Assembly (NCBI GenBank): GCA_021205715.1
Contig: JAJPXA010000134.1
Location: 1 to 6,799 of the forward strand
Origin: Bacillota bacterium
Lineage (GTDB): Bacteria; Bacillota; Clostridia; UBA1381
Reading direction: 5' to 3'
Length of the DNA: 6,799 nucleotides
The translations under genes were made by a program, and so were the position numbers. Below, piece by piece: positions 1 through 6,716 of the stretch. Below the pieces are notes generated by a model. It ran no database searches, had not been told where the DNA came from, and saw only the letters and a program-made list of their open reading frames with translations. Positions within the stretch are counted from its first letter, which is position 1, and every line of letters begins with the position of its first letter.

Positions 1-8
1 TTTGATAA

Positions 9-260
9 TTATATGTTTTTTATGTAATTTTTAACCAGTTCTTCCAAAAGCTCGGCGCGCTCTATTTTTGTTATATTTCCTCTCGCGCCGTTATAGCTCG
101 TTATATACGTGGGGTCGCCGGATAAAAGGTATCCCACAATCTGGCTTATCGGGTCGTATCCTTTAACCTTTAAAGCCTCGTATACCTGTGATACTATGTC
201 CTTTACCTCCCGCGCTTTGTCAAACTCAAGGTTTATTTTCATTGTTTCTTCAAAATCCAT
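9..260 (-). CDS. ireB: IreB family regulatory phosphoprotein (UPF0297)
   Basis: This 83-residue protein matches the IreB/UPF0297 family along its whole length. Visible hallmarks are KGYDP at residues 33-37, QIVGYLLSGDPTYIT at 40-54, an AR pair at 59-60 and the ending IERAELLEELVKNYI. In Enterococcus faecalis, IreB is a small cytoplasmic protein phosphorylated on N-terminal threonine by the PASTA kinase IreK, and it influences cephalosporin resistance. Thr6 here sits in the conserved ETxK context and is the likely phosphosite; the second enterococcal N-terminal Thr has no clear match. The start at 258-260 is supported by AAGGAGG (270-276, minus strand) nine bases upstream and by family N-termini. 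In many Firmicutes ireB lies between alaS and ruvX. Here the upstream gene is an M16 peptidase, and ruvX, if present, would be beyond the left edge. Family assignment is very secure; the kinase link is inferred from homologues. Confidence 0.95.
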   Translation of the reverse strand: MDFEETMKINLEFDKAREVKDIVSQVYEALKVKGYDPISQIVGYLLSGDPTYITSYNGARGNITKIERAELLEELVKNYIKNI

Positions 261-305
261 TTGAATAATCCTCCTTCCGCGCTTGATGCGGATGCTAAAT
301 CACTT

Positions 306-1418
306 CTATAGCATATTACAAAAAAGGAAAAAAAGCAACATACTTCTGCCCGCCGCCTGCATTCTTGAGCCGGTGCTTTCATATCCCAAAATATAATTGC
401 CCTTAAGCTGTTCCTTTGCCCGCCGAACCTCGTCCGCGGTGAGCTTATCGCGCCTTACGCGCCTCACCTCGCCGCATATCAGCTCCGCGACGCGTTCGAG
501 ATTTGACGGATTCATACCCGCCGCGATGTCAAACGCACCAGCGCCCATATACGCGCTGTGACCGGCGCATATGGAATACACCAAGCCGAGCTTTTCGCGT
601 ATATTTTGGAAAAGGCGGCACGACATTCCCGAGCCGAAAACGTTGTTAAACGCGAGCAGGCTGTACACGCTCTCGTCCATAACGTCGATTCCGTTAAAGG
701 TCAGCACCAACTGAACCTGCTCGATATCCTTTGTTTTCACAATATTTTTCGGCGTGTACACCGCCGCCGCCGGGACGGGCTCCGCGTCCGACAGGCGAGC
801 CGTGCCGAAATATTTCTCGAGTATCTCAAAAAGAGTTTCGTCATAATTGCCGGAAACGGAAATTATGATATTTTTTGACGTGTAATGGCTTTTCAAATAC
901 GCGCGCATTATATCGGGCGTGATTTTTTCGAGCGAGCTTTTTGTGCCCAAAATCGGTCTGCCAAGCGGGGTATCGCCCCACACGGCGAGCGACGATACGT
1001 CGTACACCAAATCCTCGGGGCTGTCCTCGTACATCCCTATCTCCTCAAAAATAACGCCGCGCTCCAAATCCATATCGCGCTTGTCAAGGCGCGAATTGAA
1101 GAGCATATCCGACAAAATATCGGCGGAAAGCTCCGCGTATGTATCGAGGGTTTTTGTGTAAAAACAGGTGTACTCCCTCGCGGTGAACGCGTTCATTTGA
1201 CCGCCTATGTCGTCGATTTCGCGCGCAATGTCCTCGGCGGATCGTTTATTTGTCCCCTTAAACAGCATATGCTCAATAAAGTGAGATATGCCGTTTTCCT
1301 CTTTTGTTTCGTAACGCGAGCCGTTTCCGACCCATACTCCGATTGAAACGGATTTAAGATAATCTATTTTTTCGGCTATAACGCGTATGCCGTTTGAAAG
1401 CGTTTTTATCTCGTGCAT
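306..1418 (-). CDS. M16 family zinc metallopeptidase, C-terminally truncated
   Basis: This 370-residue protein belongs to the pitrilysin/insulinase (M16) family and resembles the Bacillus YmxG/MlpA type. The inverted zinc motif HFIEH is at residues 46-50 (zinc ligands His46 and His50, catalytic Glu49). The third ligand is expected at Glu125 or Glu126 in GVIFEEIGMYEDSPEDL. The second, inactive-type domain is recognisable by SCRLFQNIREKLGLVYS (266-282) and by KEQLKGNYILGYEST near 335-349. No signal peptide is seen, so it is probably cytoplasmic. The start is supported by AGAGGT six bases upstream and by the near-consensus promoter at 1461-1489. Family members usually run to about 410 residues. 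After GRSMLL the expected 'LGR..(T/S)PEE..' helix and final strand are missing and the chain ends in FFLFCNML, so about 40-50 residues are lost. The zinc site is intact, but folding or activity may be impaired; it could be a decaying gene. Confidence 0.9.
   Translation of the reverse strand: MHEIKTLSNGIRVIAEKIDYLKSVSIGVWVGNGSRYETKEENGISHFIEHMLFKGTNKRSAEDIAREIDDIGGQMNAFTAREYTCFYTKTLDTYAELSADILSDMLFNSRLDKRDMDLERGVIFEEIGMYEDSPEDLVYDVSSLAVWGDTPLGRPILGTKSSLEKITPDIMRAYLKSHYTSKNIIISVSGNYDETLFEILEKYFGTARLSDAEPVPAAAVYTPKNIVKTKDIEQVQLVLTFNGIDVMDESVYSLLAFNNVFGSGMSCRLFQNIREKLGLVYSICAGHSAYMGAGAFDIAAGMNPSNLERVAELICGEVRRVRRDKLTADEVRRAKEQLKGNYILGYESTGSRMQAAGRSMLLFFLFCNML
310..338 (-). promoter_or_regulatory. 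Candidate sigma-A promoter for ireB, inside the 3' end of the M16 gene
   Basis: Read on the minus strand, TTGCTT (338 to 333) and TATGCT (315 to 310) are separated by 17 bases of mostly pyrimidine sequence. A transcript would start near 303, leaving a leader of about 43 bases before the ireB start. Each hexamer deviates from consensus at two positions (TTGCTT against TTGACA, TATGCT against TATAAT), so this is plausible rather than strong. It would let ireB be expressed separately from the M16 gene, whose last codons it overlaps. Readthrough from the M16 promoter is also possible, because I see no terminator between the two genes. Confidence 0.4.
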
Positions 1419-1460
1419 AATATGACCTCTTGTTATTATAAGTCTTTGATATTTTTATAC

Positions 1461-1489
1461 ATTATACTACATTTCGACGATTTTATCAA
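1461..1489 (-). promoter_or_regulatory. Sigma-A promoter of the M16 peptidase gene
   Basis: On the minus strand, TTGATA (1489 to 1484) is followed after exactly 17 bases by a perfect TATAAT (1466 to 1461). This matches the sigma-A consensus at 11 of 12 positions. Transcription should begin near 1454, giving a leader of about 36 bases that contains the AGAGGT ribosome binding site. It drives the M16 gene and possibly ireB. I see no convincing operator. Confidence 0.85.
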
Positions 1490-1547
1490 GTGTTATAAAA
1501 AGGTAATTTCGGGCGGCTTATATACGGGCGATTTTTGTTAAAAACTC

Positions 1548-1576
1548 TTGATAAACAGCGCGAAGTGTGATAATAT
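1548..1576 (+). promoter_or_regulatory. Sigma-A promoter of the DUF975-GNAT operon
   Basis: TTGATA (1548-1553) and TAATAT (1571-1576) are separated by 17 bases, with T-G at 1566-1567 a few bases upstream of the -10. The expected start point is near 1583, leaving a leader of about 29 bases before the ATG at 1612. The -35 hexamer is identical to that of the divergent M16 promoter. The -10 overlaps a GTG at 1567, which argues against that GTG being a start codon. Confidence 0.78.
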
Positions 1577-1597
1577 TAGTATATCAACATCAGCATC

Positions 1598-1603
1598 GGA
1601 GGT
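1598..1603 (+). promoter_or_regulatory. Ribosome binding site that fixes the DUF975 start
   Basis: GGAGGT lies eight bases before the ATG at 1612. The only longer in-frame option, GTG at 1567, has no ribosome binding site and lies inside the promoter. The ATG at 1612 is therefore chosen, removing 15 spurious N-terminal residues. Confidence 0.85.
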
Positions 1604-1611
1604 CTTGTGGA

Positions 1612-2307
1612 ATGCGAACGGGTGAGTTTAAGCGGCGGGCGCGCGCGGCTTTAAAGGGGAAATATTTTATCGCGGTCGGAGTTTACGCGCTTGTTATGAT
1701 TATCGAAGGCTTGTTTACGAGGCTTTCGAATACCTTTGTAACGCTGTATACATCGACATACAATCCTACCTATCTGCTTTGGGCGGCGATTGTGTTTATA
1801 GGGTCGATTTTGTTTGTGTCCGTGCCGATGTCGGTTTCGATAACGCGTTACTTCATCGTCGACGCCGAGGGCAAAGCGAAGATTTCGGAGCTGTTATATC
1901 CATACAAGACAAATTTGGGGAATATTATACTTACGATGATTGTAAAGGAGCTTTTGATATTCCTATGGAGTCTGCTTCTGATAATTCCGGGCATAATTAA
2001 AACCTACTCGTATTTTCTGGTCGATTTTATAATCGCGGAAAATCCCGATATAAGCCGAAAACGAGCGTTTGAAATATCGAAAAACGCTATGGACGGGCAT
2101 AAAATGAAAGCGTTTTTGCTCAGTCTGTCGTTTATAGGATATATTTTCCTCTCGCTTTTCACAGCGGGAATAGGTATGTTTTTCTTATATCCTTATATGC
2201 AGGCGGCATACACGCAGTTTTATTTTGAAATGAAAGAGCTTGCATTTGAAAAGGGATATATAGAATACGGGGAATTGAAAAGAACTGATTTTGAGAGAGA
2301 AGGATGA
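1612..2307 (+). CDS. DUF975 family integral membrane protein
   Basis: This 231-residue hydrophobic protein fits the DUF975 family, which is common in Clostridia and has no established function. It has a basic N-terminus (KRRARAALKGK, residues 7-17) and probable membrane segments near 18-36, 55-78, 104-127, 168-183 and 185-203. The family signature is the stretch IPGIIKTYSY (125-134), then AENPDIS (142-148), the GHK at 162-164, LSFIGYIFLSLFTAGIG (172-188) and PYMQAAYTQFYFEM (194-207). The charged loop between AENPDIS and GHK is probably cytoplasmic. The C-terminal tail (208-231) is charged and soluble. It is the first gene of a probable operon with the GNAT gene, whose ATG lies four bases after this stop and whose ribosome binding site overlaps the end of this frame. 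The family call is confident; the role is unknown. Confidence 0.88.
   Translation: MRTGEFKRRARAALKGKYFIAVGVYALVMIIEGLFTRLSNTFVTLYTSTYNPTYLLWAAIVFIGSILFVSVPMSVSITRYFIVDAEGKAKISELLYPYKTNLGNIILTMIVKELLIFLWSLLLIIPGIIKTYSYFLVDFIIAENPDISRKRAFEISKNAMDGHKMKAFLLSLSFIGYIFLSLFTAGIGMFFLYPYMQAAYTQFYFEMKELAFEKGYIEYGELKRTDFEREG
2300..2304 (+). promoter_or_regulatory. Ribosome binding site that fixes the GNAT start
   Basis: AAGGA, lying inside the last codons of the DUF975 gene, is seven bases before the ATG at 2312. An in-frame TTG at 2291 would overlap the upstream gene and has no comparable site, so ATG 2312 is preferred. The arrangement suggests translational coupling between the two genes. Confidence 0.75.
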
Positions 2308-2311
2308 GAAT

Positions 2312-2779
2312 ATGTACAAAATAGAAAAGGCGTCGCGCTCGGAGCTTCCGGCGCTTATTGAGTTGGGTTTGAAAACGGAGCGCGAGTTAAACTCGTTTAT
2401 CGATGAAAAATATTGGAAAAAATTCTACACAAAGGAGCGGATGCAGTTTTTCAACTCCACCGGCTATATCGCGAAAAGCGGCGGCGAAATTTACGGATTC
2501 ATAAGCCTTTCCGACAGCGGCACCATTTACGGACTTTTTGTCCATCCGGAGCATACCAACCGCGGCGTTGGCAGAGCTCTTATAGAAGAGGCTTTAAAGC
2601 ACACGGATGAGCTGGAGTGCAAAATATATATGAAAAACCGCGCCGCGCTGCGCTTTGCAACCGCTATGCGGTTTATGATAGTCGACGCGCAGCTCGATAC
2701 CGACACCGAGCAAATACAGTATATCGTGAAATATTCAAAGCATACGAATGATTTCGACGATGTGAAAATCAGAAGATAG
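2312..2779 (+). CDS. GNAT family N-acetyltransferase
   Basis: This 155-residue protein has the GNAT fold pattern and would transfer an acetyl group from acetyl-CoA to an amine on an unidentified substrate. Strands beta2-beta4 are suggested by GYIAKSGGEIYGFISLS (51-67) and TIYGLFVHPEH (71-81). The acetyl-CoA loop is HTNRGVGRALIEEAL (81-95), which keeps GxG but has Thr where Arg or Gln is usual. Motif B is NRAALRFATAMRFMIV (109-124). Here the usual FYekxGF reads FATAMRF, so the common catalytic Tyr is Ala and the Gly is Arg. Overall order and length resemble the small YjaB-like acetyltransferases, which is only a weak subfamily hint. It is the second and last gene of the operon behind the DUF975 gene and is followed by a strong terminator. 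The fold is confident; the substrate cannot be told, and activity is uncertain given the altered motif B. Confidence 0.85.
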   Translation: MYKIEKASRSELPALIELGLKTERELNSFIDEKYWKKFYTKERMQFFNSTGYIAKSGGEIYGFISLSDSGTIYGLFVHPEHTNRGVGRALIEEALKHTDELECKIYMKNRAALRFATAMRFMIVDAQLDTDTEQIQYIVKYSKHTNDFDDVKIRR

Positions 2780-2816
2780 CGCCCGAAATTTTTCGGCGCA
2801 AAGCGGATTGTACGTT

Positions 2817-2853
2817 AAAAAAGGTCATACTCCTTTCGGAGTATGACCTTTTT
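2817..2853. terminator. Bidirectional intrinsic terminator between GNAT and rpoC
   Basis: A perfect 11-bp inverted repeat (GGTCATACTCC at 2823-2833 and its complement at 2838-2848) encloses a four-base loop. It is flanked by A6 on the left (2817-2822) and T5 on the right (2849-2853). Read on the minus strand it ends the rpoC transcript with a GAAA (GNRA) tetraloop and a T6 tract. Read on the plus strand it ends the DUF975-GNAT operon with a TTTC loop and T5. The minus-strand form looks the stronger. It stops two convergent transcripts from running into each other. Confidence 0.95.
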
Positions 2854-2894
2854 ATATGCTTTTTGTATGCTTTAAAATTTACGCCAAATCGGTT

Positions 2895-5800
2895 TTATTT
2901 AATATCCTCATTCGGAACTTCCATTCCGTCCATCGTGATATTTATATCCTTGTACATACTCATACCCGTTCCCGCGGGGATAAGCTTACCGATAATAACG
3001 TTTTCCTTAATGCCGTGGAGCGGGTCGATTTTACCCTTAATCGCGGCGTCGGTAAGAACCTTTGTCGTTTCCTGGAACGATGCTGCGGAAAGGAACGATT
3101 CCGTCGCGAGCGACGCTTTGGTTATACCCAAAAGCACAGCCGACGCGGTCGCGAAATTATTGCTTCCCGCCGCTTTTACTCTCTCGTTCGCGTCCTCAAG
3201 CTCGAATTTGTCAACCAACGAGCCTATAAGGAGGTCTGTATCTCCCGCCTCCTCGACGCGCACCTTGCGGAGCATCTGACGCGTGATAACCTCAACGTGC
3301 TTGTCGTTGATGTCAACGCCCTGCATACGGTAGGTTCTCTGAACCTCACGCGTGATATATACCTGTACCGCGTGAGCGCCGTTTATCGCCAATATATCAT
3401 TCGGGTTTACCGATCCCACAGTCAGCTCGCCGCCCTTGGGGATGACGTCGCCGTCGTGAACCTTAATCGATGAGCCGTAGGGGATGGTGTACGTTTTCGC
3501 CTCTCCAAGCTCGTCGTTTTGCACGGTAACTTCGCGCTTTCTCTTCGATTCGGTAACCGAAACCGTGCCGGCAATTTCCGAAATAATCGCGAGTCCCTTG
3601 GGCTTTCTCGCCTCGAACAGCTCCTCGATACGCGGAAGACCCTGCGTAATATCGCTGCCCGCGGCAACGCCGCCCGCGTGGAAGGTACGCATTGTAAGCT
3701 GTGTACCCGGCTCGCCTATCGACTGCGCCGCGATAATGCCTACCGCTTCGCCGACGTTTACAAGCTCGCCCGTCGCAAGGTTCAAGCCGTAGCACTTCGC
3801 GCACACGCCCGCTCTTGAATGACAGGTCAAAACCGAACGTATCTTAACGTGCTCAATACCCGCGTCTATTATCTTCTTGCCCTGAATGTCGTTTATTATC
3901 TCGCCGCCCTTAACGAAAATCTCGCCGGTATTCGGGTCAACCACATCCTCAAACGCGGTTCTTCCCACAATTCGGTCGTAAAGCGGCTCGATGCTCTCTC
4001 TGCCGTCCGTGATTTCGACAACGTCCTCGTATTCCGTCGTGCCGCAGTCAATCTCGCGAACGATAACGTCCTGCGATACGTCAACAAGACGACGCGTCAA
4101 ATAACCCGAGTCAGCCGTACGGAGCGCCGTATCGGTAAGACCCTTTCTCGCGCCGTGCGATGATACGAAATACTCAAGAACGTTAAGTCCCTCACGGAAG
4201 TTGGCTCTTATCGGTATCTCGACCGTTCGTCCCTGCGTGTCCGCCATAAGTCCGCGCATCGCGGCAAGCTGTCTTATCTGGTTTACGGAACCTCTCGCGC
4301 CGGAAACCGCCATCATATTTATGGGGTTGAACTCGCCGAAATGCTCCATCATTTCCGCTGTTACCGCCTCGGAAGCGTTCTTCCAAATTTCGATAACCTG
4401 CTTATATCTCTCGTCGTTGGTCAAAAGACCCATATTGTACATACCGGTTATGCTCTCGACCTCTTTTTCGGCGTTCGCGAGAATGTCCTTCTTGCTTTCG
4501 GGAACGATGATGTCCGATACCGAAACGGTGAGCGCGCCTATGGTTGAATACTTATAGCCGGTCGCCTTAATCTTATCAAGCACCACCGCCGTTTCCGACG
4601 TTCCGTGCTCACGGATGCAGCGGTCGATAATCTTTCCGAGCTGGCTCTTGCCGACGATGAAATCTATCTCATAGTCAAGCGCCTTTTCGGGGTCTGTTCT
4701 GTCGACAAATCCCAAATCCTGCGGAATGTTGTTATTAAAGATAATTCTTCCCGCGGTGGTGGTTATTATCTTTTCCTTAACCTCGCCGTTTATTATCTTA
4801 GAAACCTTTACCTTAATTCTCTCGTGAAGCGTCGCCTCGTAGTTGTCGTATGCCAAAAGTGCCTCATCGGGCGAGGAATAAGCCTTTATCAAAATTGACT
4901 TAACCTCTTTTAAAAGCTTGTTCGGCGAAATTTGCAGTGTTCCGTTTTCCAAAACGAGCGTTATCGGATTGCCCTTCGCGTCGGTTTCGTCAAGCTTTAC
5001 TCTCGGAAGCTCCTTTATATGCATAAGCGCCTCGCGCACATCCGTGAAGCTCTTTATCGGCTCGTCGGGATATTCAAAGGTAAATTCCTCCTCCTGCTCG
5101 GCGTTCGCGAGCTTTGACAAAAGGTACTCGAACTTTTCGTCATCCGCGCATATTTTATCGATAAGCTCACCGTAATGCTCCTTTTGAACCGTAAGATAAA
5201 ACGAACCCAAAATCATATCCTGAGTCGGAACCGTTACGGGGTTTCCGTCCTGAGGCTTCAGGAGGTTGTTCGCCGAGAGCATAAGGAATCTCGCTTCCGC
5301 CTGCGCCTCGGGCGAGAGCGGAACGTGAATAGCCATCTGGTCGCCGTCGAAGTCGGCGTTGTACGCCGTACAAACCAACGGATGCAGCTTGAGCGCGTGA
5401 CCGTCAACCAAACGCGGCTCGAACGCCTGTATGCCCAAACGGTGCAGCGTGGGCGCGCGGTTCAAAAGCACCGGATGCTCGCTTATAACGTCCTCCAGCA
5501 CATCCCAAACCTCCGGACGGTTCTTCTCAACCATTCTCTTCGCGCTCTTGATATTATGCGCGAGTCCGCGCTCGACAAGCTCCTTCATTACAAACGGCTT
5601 AAACAGCTCAATCGCCATTTCCTTGGGGACGCCGCACTGATAAATTTTCAGCTCGGGGCCGACTACGATAACCGAACGTCCCGAATAGTCGACACGCTTA
5701 CCCAAAAGGTTCTGACGGAAACGTCCCTGCTTACCCTTGAGCATATCGGAAAGCGACTTCAACGCTCTGTTTCCGGGGCCGGTCACGGTTCTTCCGCGTC

Positions 5801-6698
5801 TGCCGTTATTTATGAGCGCGTCCACAGCCTCCTGGAGCATTCGCTTTTCATTTCTTATGATAATATCGGGAGCGCCAAGCTCCAAAAGTCTTTTTAATCT
5901 GTTATTTCTGTTAATAACGCGTCTGTACAAGTCGTTAAGGTCGCTTGTCGCGAAACGGCCGCCGTCAAGCTGAACCATAGGGCGAAGCTCCGGAGGAATA
6001 ACCGGAACCTCGGTTAAAATCATCCATTCGGGGCGGTTCCCGGAAAGTCTGAATGCCTCGACTATTTCCAAGCGCTTTATTATTCTCGCCTTTTTCTGAC
6101 CGCTCGCATTCTCAAGCTCCGCTTTAAGGCTCGCGGAAAGCTCCTCGAGGTTAATACTCTCAAGAAGCGTTTTTATCGCCTCCGCGCCCATTGCCGCAGT
6201 GAATTTGCCGCCGAATTTTTCCAACGCCTCGTGATACTCGTTCTCGGACAAAATCTGATTCTGCTCAAGCGCGGTACTGCCGGGGTCGGTTACTATATAT
6301 GCCGCAAAATACAGCACCTTTTCAAGCTGACGGGGCGATATGTCAAGGATAAGTCCCATCGATGAGGGCACACCCTTAAAATACCAAATATGAGAAACCG
6401 GCGTCGCGAGGGAAATATGTCCCATTCTCTCGCGTCTTACCTTGGATTTCGTTACCTCAACTCCGCAGCGCTCGCAGACCTTGCCTTTAAATCTTATTTT
6501 TTTATACTTACCGCAGTGACATTCCCAGTCCTTTGTAGGTCCGAAAATCTTCTCGCAGAAAAGACCGTCCTTTTCGGGTTTTAATGTACGGTAATTTATA
6601 GTTTCCGGTTTTGTTACCTCTCCGTACGACCATTTCTTTATGGTATCGGGTGAGGCAAGACCGATTTTTATTGCTTCAAAGCTGTTAAATTCTAACAT
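2895..6698 (-). CDS. rpoC: DNA-directed RNA polymerase subunit beta'
   Basis: This is the complete 1267-residue beta' subunit, which holds the catalytic magnesium in the RNA polymerase core with beta, alpha2 and omega. The N-terminal zinc site is Cys60, Cys62, Cys75 and Cys78. The catalytic loop NADFDGDQM is at 447-455, with Asp449, Asp451 and Asp453 binding magnesium. The bridge-helix region (FREGLNVLEYFVSSHGARKG onward) spans about 834-870. The second zinc site is Cys885, Cys959, Cys966 and Cys969. The trigger loop is around GEAVGIIAAQSIGEPGTQ and MRTFHAGG (983-1010), with no SI3 insertion. The C-terminus keeps GITKASLATESFLSAASFQE (1191-1210) and ENVIIGKLIPAGTGM. It is longer than the roughly 1200 residues of Bacillus RpoC, mainly because of an extra segment at about 503-607. 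The start is supported by GGAGG seven bases upstream and by family N-termini. rpoB should lie beyond the right edge. Confidence 0.99.
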   Translation of the reverse strand: MLEFNSFEAIKIGLASPDTIKKWSYGEVTKPETINYRTLKPEKDGLFCEKIFGPTKDWECHCGKYKKIRFKGKVCERCGVEVTKSKVRRERMGHISLATPVSHIWYFKGVPSSMGLILDISPRQLEKVLYFAAYIVTDPGSTALEQNQILSENEYHEALEKFGGKFTAAMGAEAIKTLLESINLEELSASLKAELENASGQKKARIIKRLEIVEAFRLSGNRPEWMILTEVPVIPPELRPMVQLDGGRFATSDLNDLYRRVINRNNRLKRLLELGAPDIIIRNEKRMLQEAVDALINNGRRGRTVTGPGNRALKSLSDMLKGKQGRFRQNLLGKRVDYSGRSVIVVGPELKIYQCGVPKEMAIELFKPFVMKELVERGLAHNIKSAKRMVEKNRPEVWDVLEDVISEHPVLLNRAPTLHRLGIQAFEPRLVDGHALKLHPLVCTAYNADFDGDQMAIHVPLSPEAQAEARFLMLSANNLLKPQDGNPVTVPTQDMILGSFYLTVQKEHYGELIDKICADDEKFEYLLSKLANAEQEEEFTFEYPDEPIKSFTDVREALMHIKELPRVKLDETDAKGNPITLVLENGTLQISPNKLLKEVKSILIKAYSSPDEALLAYDNYEATLHERIKVKVSKIINGEVKEKIITTTAGRIIFNNNIPQDLGFVDRTDPEKALDYEIDFIVGKSQLGKIIDRCIREHGTSETAVVLDKIKATGYKYSTIGALTVSVSDIIVPESKKDILANAEKEVESITGMYNMGLLTNDERYKQVIEIWKNASEAVTAEMMEHFGEFNPINMMAVSGARGSVNQIRQLAAMRGLMADTQGRTVEIPIRANFREGLNVLEYFVSSHGARKGLTDTALRTADSGYLTRRLVDVSQDVIVREIDCGTTEYEDVVEITDGRESIEPLYDRIVGRTAFEDVVDPNTGEIFVKGGEIINDIQGKKIIDAGIEHVKIRSVLTCHSRAGVCAKCYGLNLATGELVNVGEAVGIIAAQSIGEPGTQLTMRTFHAGGVAAGSDITQGLPRIEELFEARKPKGLAIISEIAGTVSVTESKRKREVTVQNDELGEAKTYTIPYGSSIKVHDGDVIPKGGELTVGSVNPNDILAINGAHAVQVYITREVQRTYRMQGVDINDKHVEVITRQMLRKVRVEEAGDTDLLIGSLVDKFELEDANERVKAAGSNNFATASAVLLGITKASLATESFLSAASFQETTKVLTDAAIKGKIDPLHGIKENVIIGKLIPAGTGMSMYKDINITMDGMEVPNEDIK
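4878..5192 (-). other. rpoC: RpoC segment enlarged by insertion (about residues 503-607)
   Basis: Between the conserved QDMILGSFYLT (493-503) and SSPDEALLAYDN (608-619), this RpoC has about 105 residues. From memory of the Bacillus subtilis sequence, the same interval there is around 17 residues, so roughly 90 residues are extra. The segment is charged and partly acidic (for example NAEQEEEFTFEYPDEP, 532-547), followed by a helical-looking FTDVREALMHIKEL and by ISPNKLLKEVKSILIKAY. The reading frame is continuous and the flanks are normal, so this is a genuine in-frame enlargement rather than a frameshift. It follows the active-site loop by about 50 residues and precedes the rim-helix/F-loop region. 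Exact boundaries need an alignment. Confidence 0.7.
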
Positions 6699-6716
6699 TT
6701 GAAAACCTCCACTCTG

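Noticed and set aside
306..345. Frameshift in the T-tract as the cause of the short M16 protein
   Set aside because: The other two minus-strand frames past the tract give CFFSFFVICY-type sequence or an early stop, with no M16 resemblance. There is not enough room before ireB for the missing 40-50 residues, so deletion or misjoin fits better.
1567..1611. GTG at 1567 as an upstream start for the DUF975 gene
   Set aside because: It lies within the -10 region of a good promoter and has no ribosome binding site. The ATG at 1612 has GGAGGT at ideal spacing, and the protein from there matches family N-termini.
2291..2311. TTG at 2291 as the start of the GNAT gene
   Set aside because: It would overlap the DUF975 gene by 17 bases without a clear ribosome binding site. 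ATG 2312 has AAGGA at seven bases and gives a normal GNAT N-terminus.
2779..2799. Imperfect hairpin GCGCC(C)GAA / TTCGGCGC right after the GNAT stop
   Set aside because: It has a bulge and no following T tract, and the much stronger terminator lies 20 bases on. It could help protect the 3' end, but there is no evidence for that.
2856..3473. 205-codon open frame on the plus strand, antisense to rpoC
   Set aside because: It is a shadow of the conserved rpoC coding strand. It crosses the rpoC stop region, lacks a ribosome binding site and resembles no family I know.
5175..5897. 240-codon open frame on the plus strand, antisense to rpoC
   Set aside because: It lies entirely opposite highly conserved RpoC sequence, and its composition (rich in Arg, Leu and Asn) is what reverse-reading rpoC codons gives. 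No start signal is seen.
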